A stretch of DNA of 64,000 bases from Hormiphora californensis (Eukaryota; Ctenophora; Tentaculata; Cydippida; Pleurobrachiidae). Shown piece by piece: positions 47,898-60,746 of this stretch. The stretch is taken from the NCBI GenBank assembly GCA_020137815.1, contig CM035354.1:310001-374000 (forward strand), given 5' to 3'. Position numbers and translations under genes: made by a program. How positions within the stretch are numbered: the first letter of the stretch is position 1; every line of letters begins with the position of its first letter. The notes under the pieces are model-generated. The model was not told the origin of the DNA and ran no database searches. It saw nothing but the letters and a program-made list of their open reading frames with translations.

Positions 47898-50800
47898 TCA
47901 CTATAATATCCTAGTAAAGCTGCAATTCTGATCAGATCTCATTTACATAATAAAAACTGCAAGCTTTTTTAATGCATCAGACTTGTTTTTTGTGTAAGAT
48001 GTTTTGAATTTTGATGGCATAGATTCTGTACGTTAATTTGTAAAGCTTTACTTCAGTGGACTTCCGGGTCACTTTACGAGTTGGGTGTACTTAAGGAACG
48101 CATTTTGCAGCAAATTTTCCAAATAATAAGCTACTGATATCACATCTGATTTTAATAGTAGCCATATAAATCAATTATATGACCTACGGGTCAAGTGTTG
48201 ATGGGGAGATGATTAATTTCAAAAGTATCTGAATTAAATAGAGATCCCTAAAAAAGTTCATTATTTACACAGTCGTTACTCCCAAAGCGGTGCGTGCTGC
48301 GTTTTTGGCTTTTTAAAAGGAATTGTTGGATTGTGTGCTGCACACCTGAGTAAATTAAGCGCCGTGCCAAAGAAATTGCCAAAATGCTGCGAAAAGTTGC
48401 AAAAACGGTGCCACGCCGCCCTGGGTGTAACGACTATGTAAACGCTGTGTAAACGCTATAATGTAAACGCTGTGTAAATACTGAAAATTTTTAGGGATCT
48501 CCACTAGGTCAAACTTTTTACGATTTTGTGTTGTGTGCGGAACATTTGATTCCCAAAGCATTTCTAGAAATCTCCATAAAGTCGGATTTTTTGAAGTAGT
48601 TATCAAAAACTTGTTCGCATGTGATCATGATATTTATCATTTTTTGACACTCACGCTATAGGTAAATATATTTAATAGGCACACATCTGACTTTAACTAT
48701 TATTTTTGATAAAAGTTTCCTTCTCAAAATTCGAAGTCTCGCTACAATTTCTTGGAAAATTGAGTTGCGACATTATATTTCCTACCTATACCCAACCTAA
48801 AATTAGTCTCAAGCGCACATCGAAGCTGATGCTCAGTTTTGCGACCGCATTTCATCGCACATATTCGATAAACCAACGACTACCAATATGAAGTTTGCAA
48901 CACGTTTATATACATTGACGTTATTTAGGTAAGACATGTTGCCATAGTAGCAATAGAGACATAACTCGGTGATAGATCATCGCTTCGTGATGATCCAATA
49001 CCAAATTACGATTTAATCACATGTCTATGCTATATCCAATTATCTATTAAAGCTCGGACCGATTTTACGTACGTTGTAATATCCATATAACATATGTCTG
49101 TTGCAACATATAAAATTTATCACGATCGACCCCCTCGTGGTGCCCTGATAAGATATCGAGTTTCCAAGTTTAATGTTTGCATGCGAAAAAAATCCATGCA
49201 CAAGTTTGGCATGGAATCGCGGCGGTCGTTAGAAAAAATAATAGCCGGGGGATAGCCGGAGGGCTGCGTGGCTATTGCCATACCCCGACGGCCTCGCGTT
49301 CGTTCTAGGTGTACTGCAGCAGCTCTCTCCCACAGAGAGTACTGAGCTCACCGTCACGTGGTAATCACGTGGCGAGGACACGTGACAACTCTACAGCTCA
49401 ATAATCCACCCTTGTGACACTCACGTGAGTTGCAGCGACCTGCTCATTATTCCATATATAGCGAGCCTGCTCTCTCTCCTTTCTTTCTCTCTAACTCTTC
49501 TATCTCTCTCTCTCCCTCTCTCTTTAATCTCTCTCCCTCTCTCTCTATCCTCTCTCTCTCTGCTCTCTTCGCACGGACGTTCCAGCTGGGAGAGAGAAAA
49601 ATGAGAAAGAAAGGGGGGAGCTCTCTCATCTGTGCCTCGACCGTGGTCCACGGACTCATGAGAACTTGGCGATGGCAATTTGGCAGCCGGCCAACAGCAA
49701 CGGGGGGCTCAGTACAGGGTATATCCATCAGTGTGGGTTTTATATTGACAGCTCTACACACATGATGTACCTGCCAAAACCCCCAACATTCCCAAAAACG
49801 TGGTCGCGGCACTGGGAGACAATAAATTCACACCCATATTATTATATGAAAGCTGGAGCTCTGTGTAGCTGCCAAACCCCCCTGATCTCGACAGAGAATT
49901 GTTTATCATGGGCGAATTTACTAATAACACGCATTTATCATGATGCAGAATGACATGGGAGGATTCCTTACTCTCTCCCTCCCTCTCTTGTGATAATACT
50001 ACCTATAATGATAATATATGTCTCCAAGAATCATAGTAGACACCGAGGGAGTTTTGATGAGAAACATATATTAATATATGATGATAACAATAATATAAGA
50101 GACGCAACCAATGCAACTACAATAATAGCTATTTCGGTTGCCATAGACGATTGCTAGAATATGCTGTCATAGCAAAAGCTTTAACAATTGCAACATTGAA
50201 AATGAGACAATATATATTGCCCTAAGATACAACTTGTATTCCAATAATTTATGAGACGTATTCTACATACCTACCAAGTGGCAAGTACTGATACAGACAC
50301 CCTAACAAAAACAGCAGAAAAGACACTTACATCATGTCTGGAATAATGAATAACTTATACTTTCAACAGTATATTTAATTCATTACTAACAACGTATGTT
50401 GATAAAACTACTAAACAAATTCAGTGTACTGAGTGCTTGTCTATAATAACCGACAGACGCAATCAGAGAACTGCAAATGTTGTCGTGAATTATACTTGAG
50501 TTGCAGCTCAATTGCAACTTATACTCGCAATAGTATTCGCAATAGTATTCGCAATTAGTGCAGGGTCAGTATATTAGTGGCTCGCAATGGCCCATTCTGT
50601 TATTGTAGCTCGTGATAAAGGGTTCAATGCCATGTAGCACTAAAGAGCACAATTCTGACTGCTGGACCGATTAGCGTGTACTGCTACTACACACTGCTCA
50701 GTTCAAAGCGCCATACACAAGAGCTTAATAGTTGAGAATTTGATATTTTGAGCCTACCTAAACTTGGTATATGAGCTGAAACGTGAAGGATCATTTTACC

Positions 50801-51450
50801 AACTGTTGGACGAAAAGGAGAAGGACTGCCACTGCTGGAAATAGAATGTACCTAACTGCTGGAAATAAAACACGTGTGCACTGATAGTTCGTGGTGGTAA
50901 CTGCACTTAGCTCAGTAAACCATCATCAGCTATTTTAGTTGGCCCAATTCCTTCAAAGAAATCCAACTGTTATTTGCAGTAAATAACTATCACATACTTC
51001 ATGACCATTAATTTCAACAATAAAATGTTGTACCTACAACTAAACAAATGCAGGGCGTTGTGATCAACAATATCAATTGGAAAAGTCTTCTTACAAAACG
51101 AACACAATCAACGTTCTGTCCAGTCAACGATTTGACGTCCTAGATCCTTAGGAATGTACGGATTTTGGGCACGTCGTACAATCCTCTGTACGTAGTAGTC
51201 ACACCACCCCCGTAGGTCTCCGACGTCGTTGGCAGCTTCGCTACTATAAGTACAGATTATGTCCAAATGTGCGATAATATCCGTCCGGTGCAGTCCGGAT
51301 TCCTTGATTTATCGAACGTTCTGTTTGCGGTTTGGTTTGGTTCAATTTTGAAAACTTTTCCAAATTCCGATTGGCCAAAAATGTTGGAAGAATCAACAAG
51401 AAAGAAATCAATTAGGTAATTGTTTTTTTATATTTATAATCGGTGGGGTT
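47898..51450. other. intergenic DNA
   Basis: No gene recognised. TC-rich block at 49460-49570, three CACGTG or ACACGTG sites at 49356-49384, AT-rich sequence elsewhere. A 95-codon frame at 49666-49953 has no recognisable motif. Confidence 0.5.
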
Positions 51451-51452
51451 TA

Positions 51453-53168
51453 GGGCCTTTCTTAACGAGACAAAAACTACAATTGCACCCTGCAATTGCA
51501 CCCTGCAATTGGAGGGTGCAATCCACTTTCTGTCTCGTTAAGAAAGATGTTTGCACCCTGTAGGGGTGTAACAGGAGGACCTATTACACCCTGCAATTGC
51601 ACCCTACAATTGCACCCTACAACTCTCGTTAAGAAAGAAAGTTGTAGGGTGCAATTGCACCCTTCACACGTGACCCAGTCACGTGCGCAATGAACGTGGG
51701 AAGTTGAGGGGTAGTGAAACATGAAACTCGGTTTACGGGGCATTGTTTATCATCACCTATTGGCATTGATACACACAGCCCCTTGCTTTCTCACTGAAAC
51801 CAGGAGTCCTGAGGTACTTCAGACGTGTCTCAAAGATGTCTGAAGACCACCCCACAGATCCCGATGCTGATGGTAGTACCCCACTCCTCGTCTACACCTT
51901 CCGTGAACAGGCACAGCTTGGACTGGTTTGGTACACAAGTATCACCGACTTTGTGTCCACACACTCTCACGAAACCTTCCTGAACAGCTGGGAGGCAGCC
52001 CGAACTGTCAACAGGAAGCTGTCTTTCTACAACAACGTGAAAATCACCTTCGAATCTGAACCATTCCTTTCTCTGGAGAGAAACCTGGCGAAAAGGTTGG
52101 CACAGATCAGGTCAGCCTCCCACCCCCTCAACATCGAGCGAGGTCGCTTCGAAAAGTTTCGTAGGGGTGGATTCTCCATGGAGAGGGAAAGGCTGTGTCC
52201 CTCATGTAACACAAAAAATCTGGAAGTTCTTGAATCCATGAAGGAGCTGCCACACTTCAACCCCATTATCGAAGACGAGACTCACTTCCTTCTAGATTGC
52301 CCCCTGTATGGAGATCTGAGATCCCGCCTGCTCCAAGAATCCTTCCCAAAACTAACGGTAGTTCGTCTCAGAGGCCTTTTCAAACCTTCCCAAAGCAACA
52401 CCACCGGAACTGCAGACCCGTTCCACCGAACTGCCATCTTCGTTGACAAAGCACTGTCGAAACGCCTTGAGTTTATAAAAGTCCAGGGTCGCTAGCGCCT
52501 AAGAAAAACCCCACGGACTCTTCTAGATTTAAGTTTTTTAAATTCTATTTTTTTAAACTATTTATTGTGTTTTTACCAAGCATTCCTATAGTGTGTGTGT
52601 TCGAGAGTTTGTACCCCCTTACCCCGGTTACTTACTTGTCATTTTTAATTTTTCAACTTATTAATCGTTCAAGCCTTTTATCTCTTTCCCCCTTTCCTCC
52701 CCAGTGTGTCTCCGAGTTGCCTCTGTTGGTTTGTTGCCGCTTTTAATTTATGCCTTCATTTATTTATTTTTATCTCCTCTCTCTCCTTTTTTCCTATTTA
52801 TTTTTTACAACCCCTTTGTATCGTGTGTCCTAGAATAGAATTTTACTAAGTATCTTTTAGACATTCCCCTTAGTTTCATCTGACAATACAAGTGGTATTC
52901 CTGATGTATATATGTTTAAATTCCTTGTTTAAATTCCTTGTTTAAATTCCCACACAGCATTACCACATCATCATGGCACGTGACTGGGTCACGTGTGAAG
53001 CATGCAATTGCACCCTGTAAACTTCTTTCTTAACGAAGGTTTGCAGGGTGCAATTGCAGGGTGCAATTGCAGGGTGCAAACTCTCGTTAAGAAAGAAGTT
53101 TGTAGGGTGCAATTGCAGGGTGCAATTGCAGGGTGCAATTGCAGGGTGCAGCTCGTTAAGAAAGGCCC
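51453..53168. mobile_element. 1.72 kb TIR element carrying a LINE 3' fragment
   Basis: Ends GGGCCTTTCTTAACGAG and complement with TA on both sides (51451-51452, 53169-53170). TTAACGAG/CTCGTTAA recurs inside both ends, spaced by tandem TGCAATTGCACCC units, and CACGTGA...TCACGTG blocks border the interior. The interior holds one open frame (51836-52495) and an AT-rich 3' flank ending in a 13-bp repeat (TTTAAATTCCTTG). No transposase is visible, so it is non-autonomous. Confidence 0.8.
51836..52495 (+). CDS. C-terminal LINE ORF2-like fragment with CCHC finger
   Basis: A 219-codon uninterrupted frame starting at AAGATG. Residues 95-104 read SHPLNIERGRF-like; C121, C124, H150 and C155 (CPSC ... 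DETHFLLDCPLY) form the C-x2-C-x25-H-x4-C finger found after the reverse transcriptase in several non-LTR elements. No reverse transcriptase or endonuclease is present. It is either a 5'-truncated LINE inserted in the TIR element or a captured piece. It differs from the C-terminus of the LINE at 6.5-12 kb, so it belongs to another family. Function unknown. Confidence 0.6.
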   Translation: MSEDHPTDPDADGSTPLLVYTFREQAQLGLVWYTSITDFVSTHSHETFLNSWEAARTVNRKLSFYNNVKITFESEPFLSLERNLAKRLAQIRSASHPLNIERGRFEKFRRGGFSMERERLCPSCNTKNLEVLESMKELPHFNPIIEDETHFLLDCPLYGDLRSRLLQESFPKLTVVRLRGLFKPSQSNTTGTADPFHRTAIFVDKALSKRLEFIKVQGR

Positions 53169-53202
53169 TAACATGGAAGAATAAGTTGACAGGATCACAT
53201 TA

Positions 53203-53341
53203 CAGTCGGACCCCGATTTAGTGGCAGGATTTTTTTCCCCCAATATAGGAAACTAACATTATTTGACCCCGATTTAGTGGCACCCCGATTTAGTGGCAGT
53301 ATTTTTTCCCCCGAGGATGCCACTAAATCGGGGTCCGACTG
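53203..53341. mobile_element. 139-bp pogo/Tigger-like MITE, copy 2
   Basis: Same termini (CAGTCGGACCCCGATTTA) and interior as the copy at 47738; TA on the left, CA on the right. Fragments with CCCCGATTTA also occur near 62700. Confidence 0.8.
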
Positions 53342-54112
53342 CATACTATGAAACCCCAAGCTTGGACTATTCTGTTTAAAAACTCTCAGTCAATATCATA
53401 AGTTTGAAGGATTCAAAAGCTTAAATTTTTGTCTTTTTTTCCTGTCGAAGCTGAACGATTGTAATGATCCAAAATAAATACCATGAACAAATTGGATATG
53501 AAATTTAATGACACAAATCAATCTACTGAATACGCGGTTGCACTTCCTATAATATTTGCACTGAATGTGTGACACGTTGAGCAAGGTGATACGGAATATA
53601 TCATTCTACATGTGCAGCAGCGTGTGTATGGTGTCAGGTGTGTAAATATATTCCACTGTTATAATACAGTGGGCCGCTTGTAGTGGAGATACTGTATTGG
53701 AAATACGGTGAGAAGGCGCCTGTATGGCAGCGCCATACCCCATTTGATTCTCAAACAGTGCGCTCAGATGGGTCGCAGCGCCAGACAGGAAGGCGCAGAC
53801 TTTGTGTAACTTGTACTGCAGCAGTAAAGTGCAATTGTTCAATATTTTGCAATCACTCATGCTACTACAGTATTGCAACATAACTGAAAATACAAAGCTT
53901 ATTATAGCTTAGCAGAAAGAATGATTTTACAGTACACGATCAAAGAATGATTTGATAGTTGTACAAGACATGATGAGAAATTTATAGTCGACTATTAAGA
54001 AATTCACTAAATGCTTCATCTTCGCGATTACCCTGCAATTTCATCATCTCAAGTGTATAATGATCATCGACGTGGCAGCTACAATATTGCACTTGCAGTT
54101 CCGAGTTAGTAC
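53342..54112. other. intergenic with dispersed repeat fragment
   Basis: 53727-53792 is an inverted copy of the GCGCCATACCCCATTTGATTCTC / CTGAGCGCACTG unit seen at 23280-23380. No gene recognised. Confidence 0.5.
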
Positions 54113-54237
54113 CCTAGTAAAGGTCGCGCGGGCAATTATGGTGAAAATTGGCCAATCTACAAACATTAATGCGCGAATCCTCAACAATATTGGCCAATCT
54201 TTGCTGGATGCGCAAATATATTGGCCAATCTTCGCTG
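54113..54237 (+). repeat. dispersed repeat, inverted partner at 62085-62217
   Basis: ACCCTAGTAAAGGTCGCGCG through repeated ATTGGCCAATCT motifs to TTCGCTG. The same sequence in reverse orientation lies at 62085-62217. ATTGGCCAAT is itself a palindrome containing CCAAT on both strands. Confidence 0.85.
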
Positions 54238-54366
54238 TTATTCAGAACGCGCAATTGTAAAGCCGCGCTAAAACTGTTAAAGCCGCGCAAAATTATTTAA
54301 AATGCAAGCCTGAAAGTCGCGTTGGATGCACGGCAACGGTTACCACAATGCAAGGAACCTTCTGTG

Positions 54367-54545
54367 AAACATCTCACCTTCCCTTTCTAACCCTATCGCC
54401 AATTGCTACCCCCTTTCCCGTGCTGTAAACCTTTTGTAAAACATCTTACCTTCCCTTTCTAGCCCTCTCGCCAATTTCTACCCCCTTTCCCGTGCTGTAA
54501 ACCTTTTGTAAAACATCTTACCTTTCCTTTCTAGCCCTATTCTAC
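54367..54545. repeat. 72-bp tandem repeat, about 2.5 units
   Basis: AAACATCT recurs at 54367, 54439 and 54511 within otherwise matching 72-bp units rich in CCTTTC. A (TTTGG)n run follows at 54708-54731. Confidence 0.85.
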
Positions 54546-54839
54546 ATCCTTCCTGCAGCTTTCTCTCACCTGTTAATCGTGGTTTCACTCCCCCTTCATG
54601 GACACTTAACTTTATTCTCAATCTGGGCTCTGCTGGATTTCCTTCTACGACCCTCCTGCGGCTTTCTCTCAACTGTGGTGTTTTCACCTATCTTCCCTGT
54701 GATCTTCTGGTTTGGTTTGGTTTGGTTTGGTAGTACTACGGTATAGCCACTGAGCAGCAAGCTACTGTCGGCACCGTTATAATAATAATAGGTAATAATA
54801 TGGAAAGACACGGAGGAAGACTCAGATGTTCAGTACCAT

Positions 54840-55503
54840 CGTTTTGCCTAGCCTCCGGATATAGTAAGGGATTTTGAAAAGTGTAAGATTTCATTGTGAG
54901 ATTGAGAAGAGGGTCAGAACTATGGAAGGGATTTTGGCTGGCTCTAGATCCCTATATCCTGGGGAGTAGAACGGGATACCGGCCAGTGGTCACGACCGAC
55001 TGCAGACGACCGTCTGAGCCGACCGACACGGATACGTGTGTAGGAGCACGTGAAGCAATTAAAGAAAGTATATAGTACTTAATAAACCTAGACATGTAAA
55101 CATGTAACTTAACAATCATGCTGAATAAAAGGTTAATAAGAGCCTTCCCCGAAGGGAAAAGATTGCAGTCATAATGTCTGTACCCGGGTCTGTCCCCAAC
55201 CCTCTCGATCTCTTAATTCTCAACCTCCCCGCTCGATCTCAACTCCCTGCTCAATCTCCAGCTTGGGTATGTATTATATATAAAATGTGGTAGATATATA
55301 TAAATGGTAATATGTAGGGATATATAGATATGGGTATTGGGTAGGATATATAGGTATAAAATGGAATGAATAGGAGTATAAAGTATCCTGCCAGAGCCTA
55401 GAAGGGGAGAGGCTCCAATTACACGAGATCCAACACGTGATCGGTGATCCATGATCCATCAACCATCGGGCTGCTGCTATGATATCTAGATGTTCGTGAA
55501 GAG

Positions 55504-55566
<63 letters not shown>

Positions 55567-57330
55567 GGAGAGAGGGAGAGAAAGAGAGAGAAAACTCAAA
55601 AGGGACGAACAGGGGATGAATGGAATTAATGCCGCTAATCAGGGGGATGATCACCGTACCATTGCACGAACAGATAAGGCGGTCTAGACAGGGGGCGGGG
55701 GAAGAGAGCGACCCTACATACAGAGAACCCAACCGAGAACCCAACCGAGAAATGAAAACCGGATACAACAAACAACCCGAGAAAACCCTTAAGCTGGGAA
55801 AAATGCCTAAAGAAGGGTAAAAAACGAAGGAAAAGGGGAAGAAATGACCAGTGAAATGTGAATGAAAATGAAAATATGCAGAAGATACAGAACTGGAATG
55901 AGAAGAATAAGGAATGAAATAGAATAAGGAATGAAAACAAAATATATGAAAATGAGAATATAAAATGACTGTGTATAACCCTAAATAAGATCGGAAAGCA
56001 AAAAGGTACAGACAGATACACAAGGGGGAAATACTGACTATAAACGGACTCACTAAAATAGGTAGACGGGAAATAAAAAGACCCTGACGAGTAACGGACA
56101 CACTAACTACTGGACAATTCAAGCAGACTGGTTCTTATCTGATTGTAGTTGCATCGTCCTGTTGATGTGGAGTCCTCCGATAGTTGATAGTTGAAGTAGA
56201 AATAGGTGTGGGACTCAGTTTTATTTATCAAAATGGAGCAGAAAATCCCCATTTCAAAGAATTACTGTGCAAATTACGAGGAGGGGGACAGGAGCAAAAT
56301 TTTCAAATGTGCAAGGACAGAACTCCACCCCTGTGATCTTCTTCTCCCTCCTACCGCTTTCTCTCATCTGGTCATCGTGGATATCTCCCTTCCTTACTGG
56401 ACCTCCCTTCTACTTATCAGTGGATCTCTATCTCAATTCACACATTACGTTCCACGTTATTGTATGTCACGCTGATACCTTCACGTGATGGAAAAGAGAG
56501 AGTGCATGCCCATTGGGTGTCGCATTCTATCACATGTATAACACCTCAGTATCACGTGGATCGGACCAAGCTCCGATGTGCGATAATTAATGTGCGATAA
56601 TTAATAGCCAGTGCCACACCTGAGAGGGGGATAACGAGAGGGGCATAATGAAATGGGGAACCGGGAATTCATCGATTTTTATCTCTTCTTTCCCTCGCTT
56701 TATAACTTGCATATGTGCACTGAGTTTGTGGCCCGCGGTATTCCTTCTCTTTTTCCTCATCTCGGGGCGTGAGCTGCTTGGCCTCTCGTTTTCCTTCTCT
56801 TTTTCCTTTCTCTTGTCCCTGCGCGTTGTCCTTCCGTTTGTGCGCTCCCGGGCCTGCTCGGTTCGCCATTCTCGTTTTTCCTTCTCTTTTCTCTCTTTTC
56901 CTTCTCTCTCCTTCTCTCTCTCGCTCGCGCTCTCTCTCGCGCGCGCGCCCGCGCGCTCGCGCGCTCTCTTCTCTCTCTCGTGGTGTGTGCTCGCTCCTCT
57001 CTCTCTTCTCTCTCTCTCGCTCGTGCGTCTTCTCTCTCCTCTCTCTCTCTCTCGCGCTGCTCTCGCGCTCCGATCGCTCCTCTCTCTCTCGTAGTCTCCG
57101 GCGCTCGCTCCTCATCTACTCCTCTATCTTCTCGCGCGCCTCTCTCTCCTCTCTTTCTCTCCTCTTTTTTTATTCACGGTCCTCTACTCTATGCGCGTCT
57201 TGCTCTCTTCTCTCGCGTCCTCTGTATGCTTCTCTCTCCGCGAGATACTCTCATTTCCTCTCTCTAGTGCTTCGTCTCTCTCTCGCGCTAGATCGCTATC
57301 TCTCTCGCGTCTCTCTCGCTCTCTCTCTCT

Positions 57331-57373
<43 letters not shown>

Positions 57374-57541
57374 CTCTCTATCTGACTCTCTAGCTATATC
57401 TAGCAGCTCTCATCTCTTCTTCTCATATCCAGCGCGCGCGCGCTATCTACGCGCTCTCTCCTCTCTCTCTCTGCTTCTCTCTTCCTCTCTCTCTCTCTCT
57501 CTTTGCTTCTCTCTCTCCGCTATCGTAGAGCGACGATAGCT

Positions 57542-57584
<43 letters not shown>

Positions 57585-57640
57585 TCTCTCTATAGATACT
57601 CTCCGAGCCCTCTCTGTCCTTACTTTGATACTTTTTCTAT
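54840..57640. other. intergenic, purine- and pyrimidine-rich tracts
   Basis: (GA)n at 55506-55590; GAAAATGA-rich DNA to 56100; strongly pyrimidine-rich DNA with CGCGCG islands at 56660-57600, including (TC)n at 57340-57372 and 57548-57580. Frames of 148-282 codons here are compositional. No gene recognised. Confidence 0.7.
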
Positions 57641-58052
57641 GATTTGTTTGCTAGTAACAACCCCCCTTTTCTTCCGGAGGCCAGAGGGGTCATCTATGTC
57701 CAAAAGTTTTGAGGCTTTTCCTAGCGACAAGCAGCCTGAATAAGTTTTGGCCTAAACCTAACAATGCCAGTGGTAGCTTGGGACGATTCTCTATCTATAA
57801 ATCGGGGAACATTTTTCATCATGCCACGTTGTAATGAGGAAGTTCCTATTAGGGGAGCGAAAATGAACCCCCTTCGGTCATTTTTCTAATTAGGTTCTCA
57901 TTTCCTGATGAATTTGCCCTAAACTATTTTTCCAAACTAAAAGTTAATTTCCCTTCTAGAATAATATATATTAGATTAAATGGAGCTGCTAGAACAAACG
58001 GCATCAAAAAATATTCAGTTTTGACTGAGGAAAAACTCAATTTTTTGGTTTT

Positions 58053-59362
58053 CGGGTCATATCTGACCCCTCTGGTTCGTTTGTTAATTTAAGAATTTCA
58101 AACTCCTGGGAAGTCCTCCGTATGGCTTTTCAGAGCTCAAAAACTGGTTAGTTAGGTGCCCCTAATCATTATACAAGTCCACAGGAACCGTTTCAATGAA
58201 CTGTATTGACCGATTTCCTACGATTAGTCTGGTTTCTAGGGTCATATATGACCCGCTGAGTTCGTTCAACGGACACTACCTATCATGTAAAAAATTCAGT
58301 CCTTTAAAAAAAAAAATAAACGCCGTTATGCTCAAACAATAGCTAAACCCACCCGCAATTAATTCATCACATTATGGGGGTAGAGCTCAATTAAGTCCCT
58401 ATCCTCGACCACTTATTATCGTATAATTAATTGGGTAATTATGTCATTATCTTCATGCGCATACCTCCAGATTTGGGACGAAGTTTTGGGGGCAAATGAG
58501 GGCATTAAAACGTGTAGAATCATCGCATTAGTGGGGGTAGAGCACAAAATTAAGTCCCTATTCCTACTTCTAACTGATATAATTGGATAATTAGGTAATT
58601 GAAGGTTGTGCAACTAGACAACTACCATGCTTCACCGAAGCGCACGGTTCAGGCTGGTCCTGATCATACATCACTTCTGCATCAGGTTGTATCCTAACGG
58701 TGAAGTTCAGATTACTTTAAAGTGAAAAGAGGTGAAATAAAACAGGTCAAAGGTCGCTAAAAATAGGTTTGGGTCAAGTATGAGGGTTATTAGGCTGTAG
58801 GGATGATCCTACCTTGCGCTTCGGTGAAGCATGGTAGTTGCACAACCTTCAATTATCCAACTATCCAATTATATCAATTAGAAGTAGGAATAGGGACTTA
58901 ATTTTGTGCTCTACCCCCACTAATGCGATGATTCTACACGTTTTAGTGCCCTCATTTGCCCCAAAACGTTTCCCAAATCTGGAGGTATGCGCATGATGAT
59001 AATGACATAATTACCTAATTATCTCGATAAGGGGTTGAGATAGGGACTTAACTTAATGCTCTACCCCCACTAATGTGATGATTTACTGCGGGTTTGGCAT
59101 CTTATTTGATCATAAACAGCGTCCAAAGCCTGAATAACACATGTGAGGTGATGTGCAATGAACAACCCAGAGTGTCATATGACCTGAAACCTACCCCTAA
59201 TTAGAGAAATCAGTCAATTCAGATCATGTAACGGTTCCTGTCAACTCGTTTCATCTCTAGGGCACTGACTAACCAGATTTTGTGGCTTGGAAGGCATATG
59301 GAGGACCCCTAGGCCGCTTGAAATTCTTAACTTCCCAAACTACCCAGAGGGTCATATATGAC
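58053..59362. mobile_element. foldback element with unequal arm ages
   Basis: Inner arms (about 58380-58644 and 58815-59070) match closely; outer arms (about 58053-58300 and 59190-59362) are recognisably inverted but much more diverged, sharing GGGTCATATATGACCC, CAGGAACCGTT and ACTGGTTAGT-like blocks. The spacer is about 170 bp. Termini are not defined. Confidence 0.65.
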
Positions 59363-59844
59363 CCATGCTGTATCTGAAAAAGTAATGAACCGATTTGAAA
59401 AACTATTTTTCCCCTAATCTTAGAGTGTCATGCTGGGTATATCTGGGAAAAATTAGAAAATTTCGTTCAGCCAATCACTATGGGCCTCAAAGGGTTAAAC
59501 ATAATACAGGCAATTCTATCCGGTATAATATTTCATTTTGGCCCCCTAGTACATATCTTGAGAAGTACTGTCTAATTATACTCTTTCATATATCCTCTCA
59601 TATTTCTGGGATATGCACATAAGGAATTCTCTCTCTCCCTCTTATCTCGTTCCTATATATGATTTTTTCAATTTTAAACAATTTCAATTTCTCAAGTTCA
59701 TCATGTAAGCATGTACAATGTCAAAGACAGCCGTGGCCATTTTGGCAATTTTGGGTCATTTTGGGGTCGTTCTTGGGAACGCATTTCCACAATAGTAAAA
59801 ATTAGTTTCAATTTAGACAGCCTTTGGGTTGGCTAAATTCTCAG

Positions 59845-60179
59845 TAGGGTCTGACGGTCATCAACGCCGAAATAGGGAACAACATGTTTCTGAATGTGCT
59901 TTTCGAAAATACGAATCCAACGCAACCGGAATTAGCTTTCTATCTTGTCGGGAAGTATCGCCCCCAAAAACCGGCAAAAGGGCTGCGCACGAGCCAATTT
60001 GCCTATAATTACAGGTAAGGATATGCTCGCGCGCATGAAATTGAGGTTTTTGGGGGTATCAGGGGGCGATACTTCCCGACAAGATAGAAAGCTAATTCCG
60101 GTTGCGTTGGATTCGTATTGAAAAGCACATTCAGAAACACGTTGTTCCCTATTTCGGCGTTGATGACCGTCAGACCCTA
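59845..60179. mobile_element. 335-bp foldback MITE, 8-bp target duplication
   Basis: Ends TAGGGTCTGACGGTCATC and complement, flanked by ATTCTCAG (59837-59844 and 60180-60187). An 8-bp duplication and TAGGG start suit hAT. Arms of about 130 bp are nearly perfect around a roughly 75-bp centre. Confidence 0.85.
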
Positions 60180-60346
60180 ATTCTCAGCCTGTTTAGTCCA
60201 AATTTTAGTGCTAGGTTAGTGGGGCTTATATGGGTTCAGTGTGAAATGGGGCGTGAAATCACGTGACTTGTACCACGTGGAGGGGGTTTTATGTGGAACT
60301 AATCTCTCTCTAAAACCCTACTCAAAGCACAAACAACCAACACTAA

Positions 60347-60743
60347 GGCCGGGTCCAGACGAGTGGTAGGTAGCTACTATGGCAGGCTGCTATGGCAGGG
60401 TGCTATGGCAGGTGGGAACTGTCCAGACGAGTGGTAGCCTAGCCACCTAGGCCACCTACCACTCGTCTGGACACCCTCTGACACAAATCAATCATAGGGG
60501 GGTATCAAATTTCTCATGCCCCATAGAAGTAAAGTTGCAATGATAGGTTGTCAGAGGCTGTCCAGACGAGTGACACCCTACTATTGCACCCTGCCATAGC
60601 AGGGTGCAATAACAGGGTGTAATAGGCCGAGGTCTAACACCCTGCAATGGTAGATATAAGTGTCCAGACGAGTGGTAGGTGTGGTAGATATCTACTATTG
60701 CACCCTGCCATAGTAGCTACCTACCACTCGTCTGGACCCGGCC
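60347..60743. mobile_element. 397-bp PIF/Harbinger-like MITE
   Basis: Ends GGCCGGGTCCAGACGAGTGG and complement with TAA on both sides (60344-60346, 60744-60746). The GTCCAGACGAGTG motif recurs several times inside in both orientations, together with CTATGGCAGG/CCTGCCATAG units. Confidence 0.85.
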
Positions 60744-60746
60744 TAA

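Noticed and set aside
49666-49953. 95-codon frame as a gene
   Set aside because: No recognisable motif, weak context and shared with TC-rich flank.
55274-57539. Frames of 148-282 codons rich in Ser, Leu and Phe
   Set aside because: Low-complexity purine or pyrimidine tracts; no introns, domains or codon bias.
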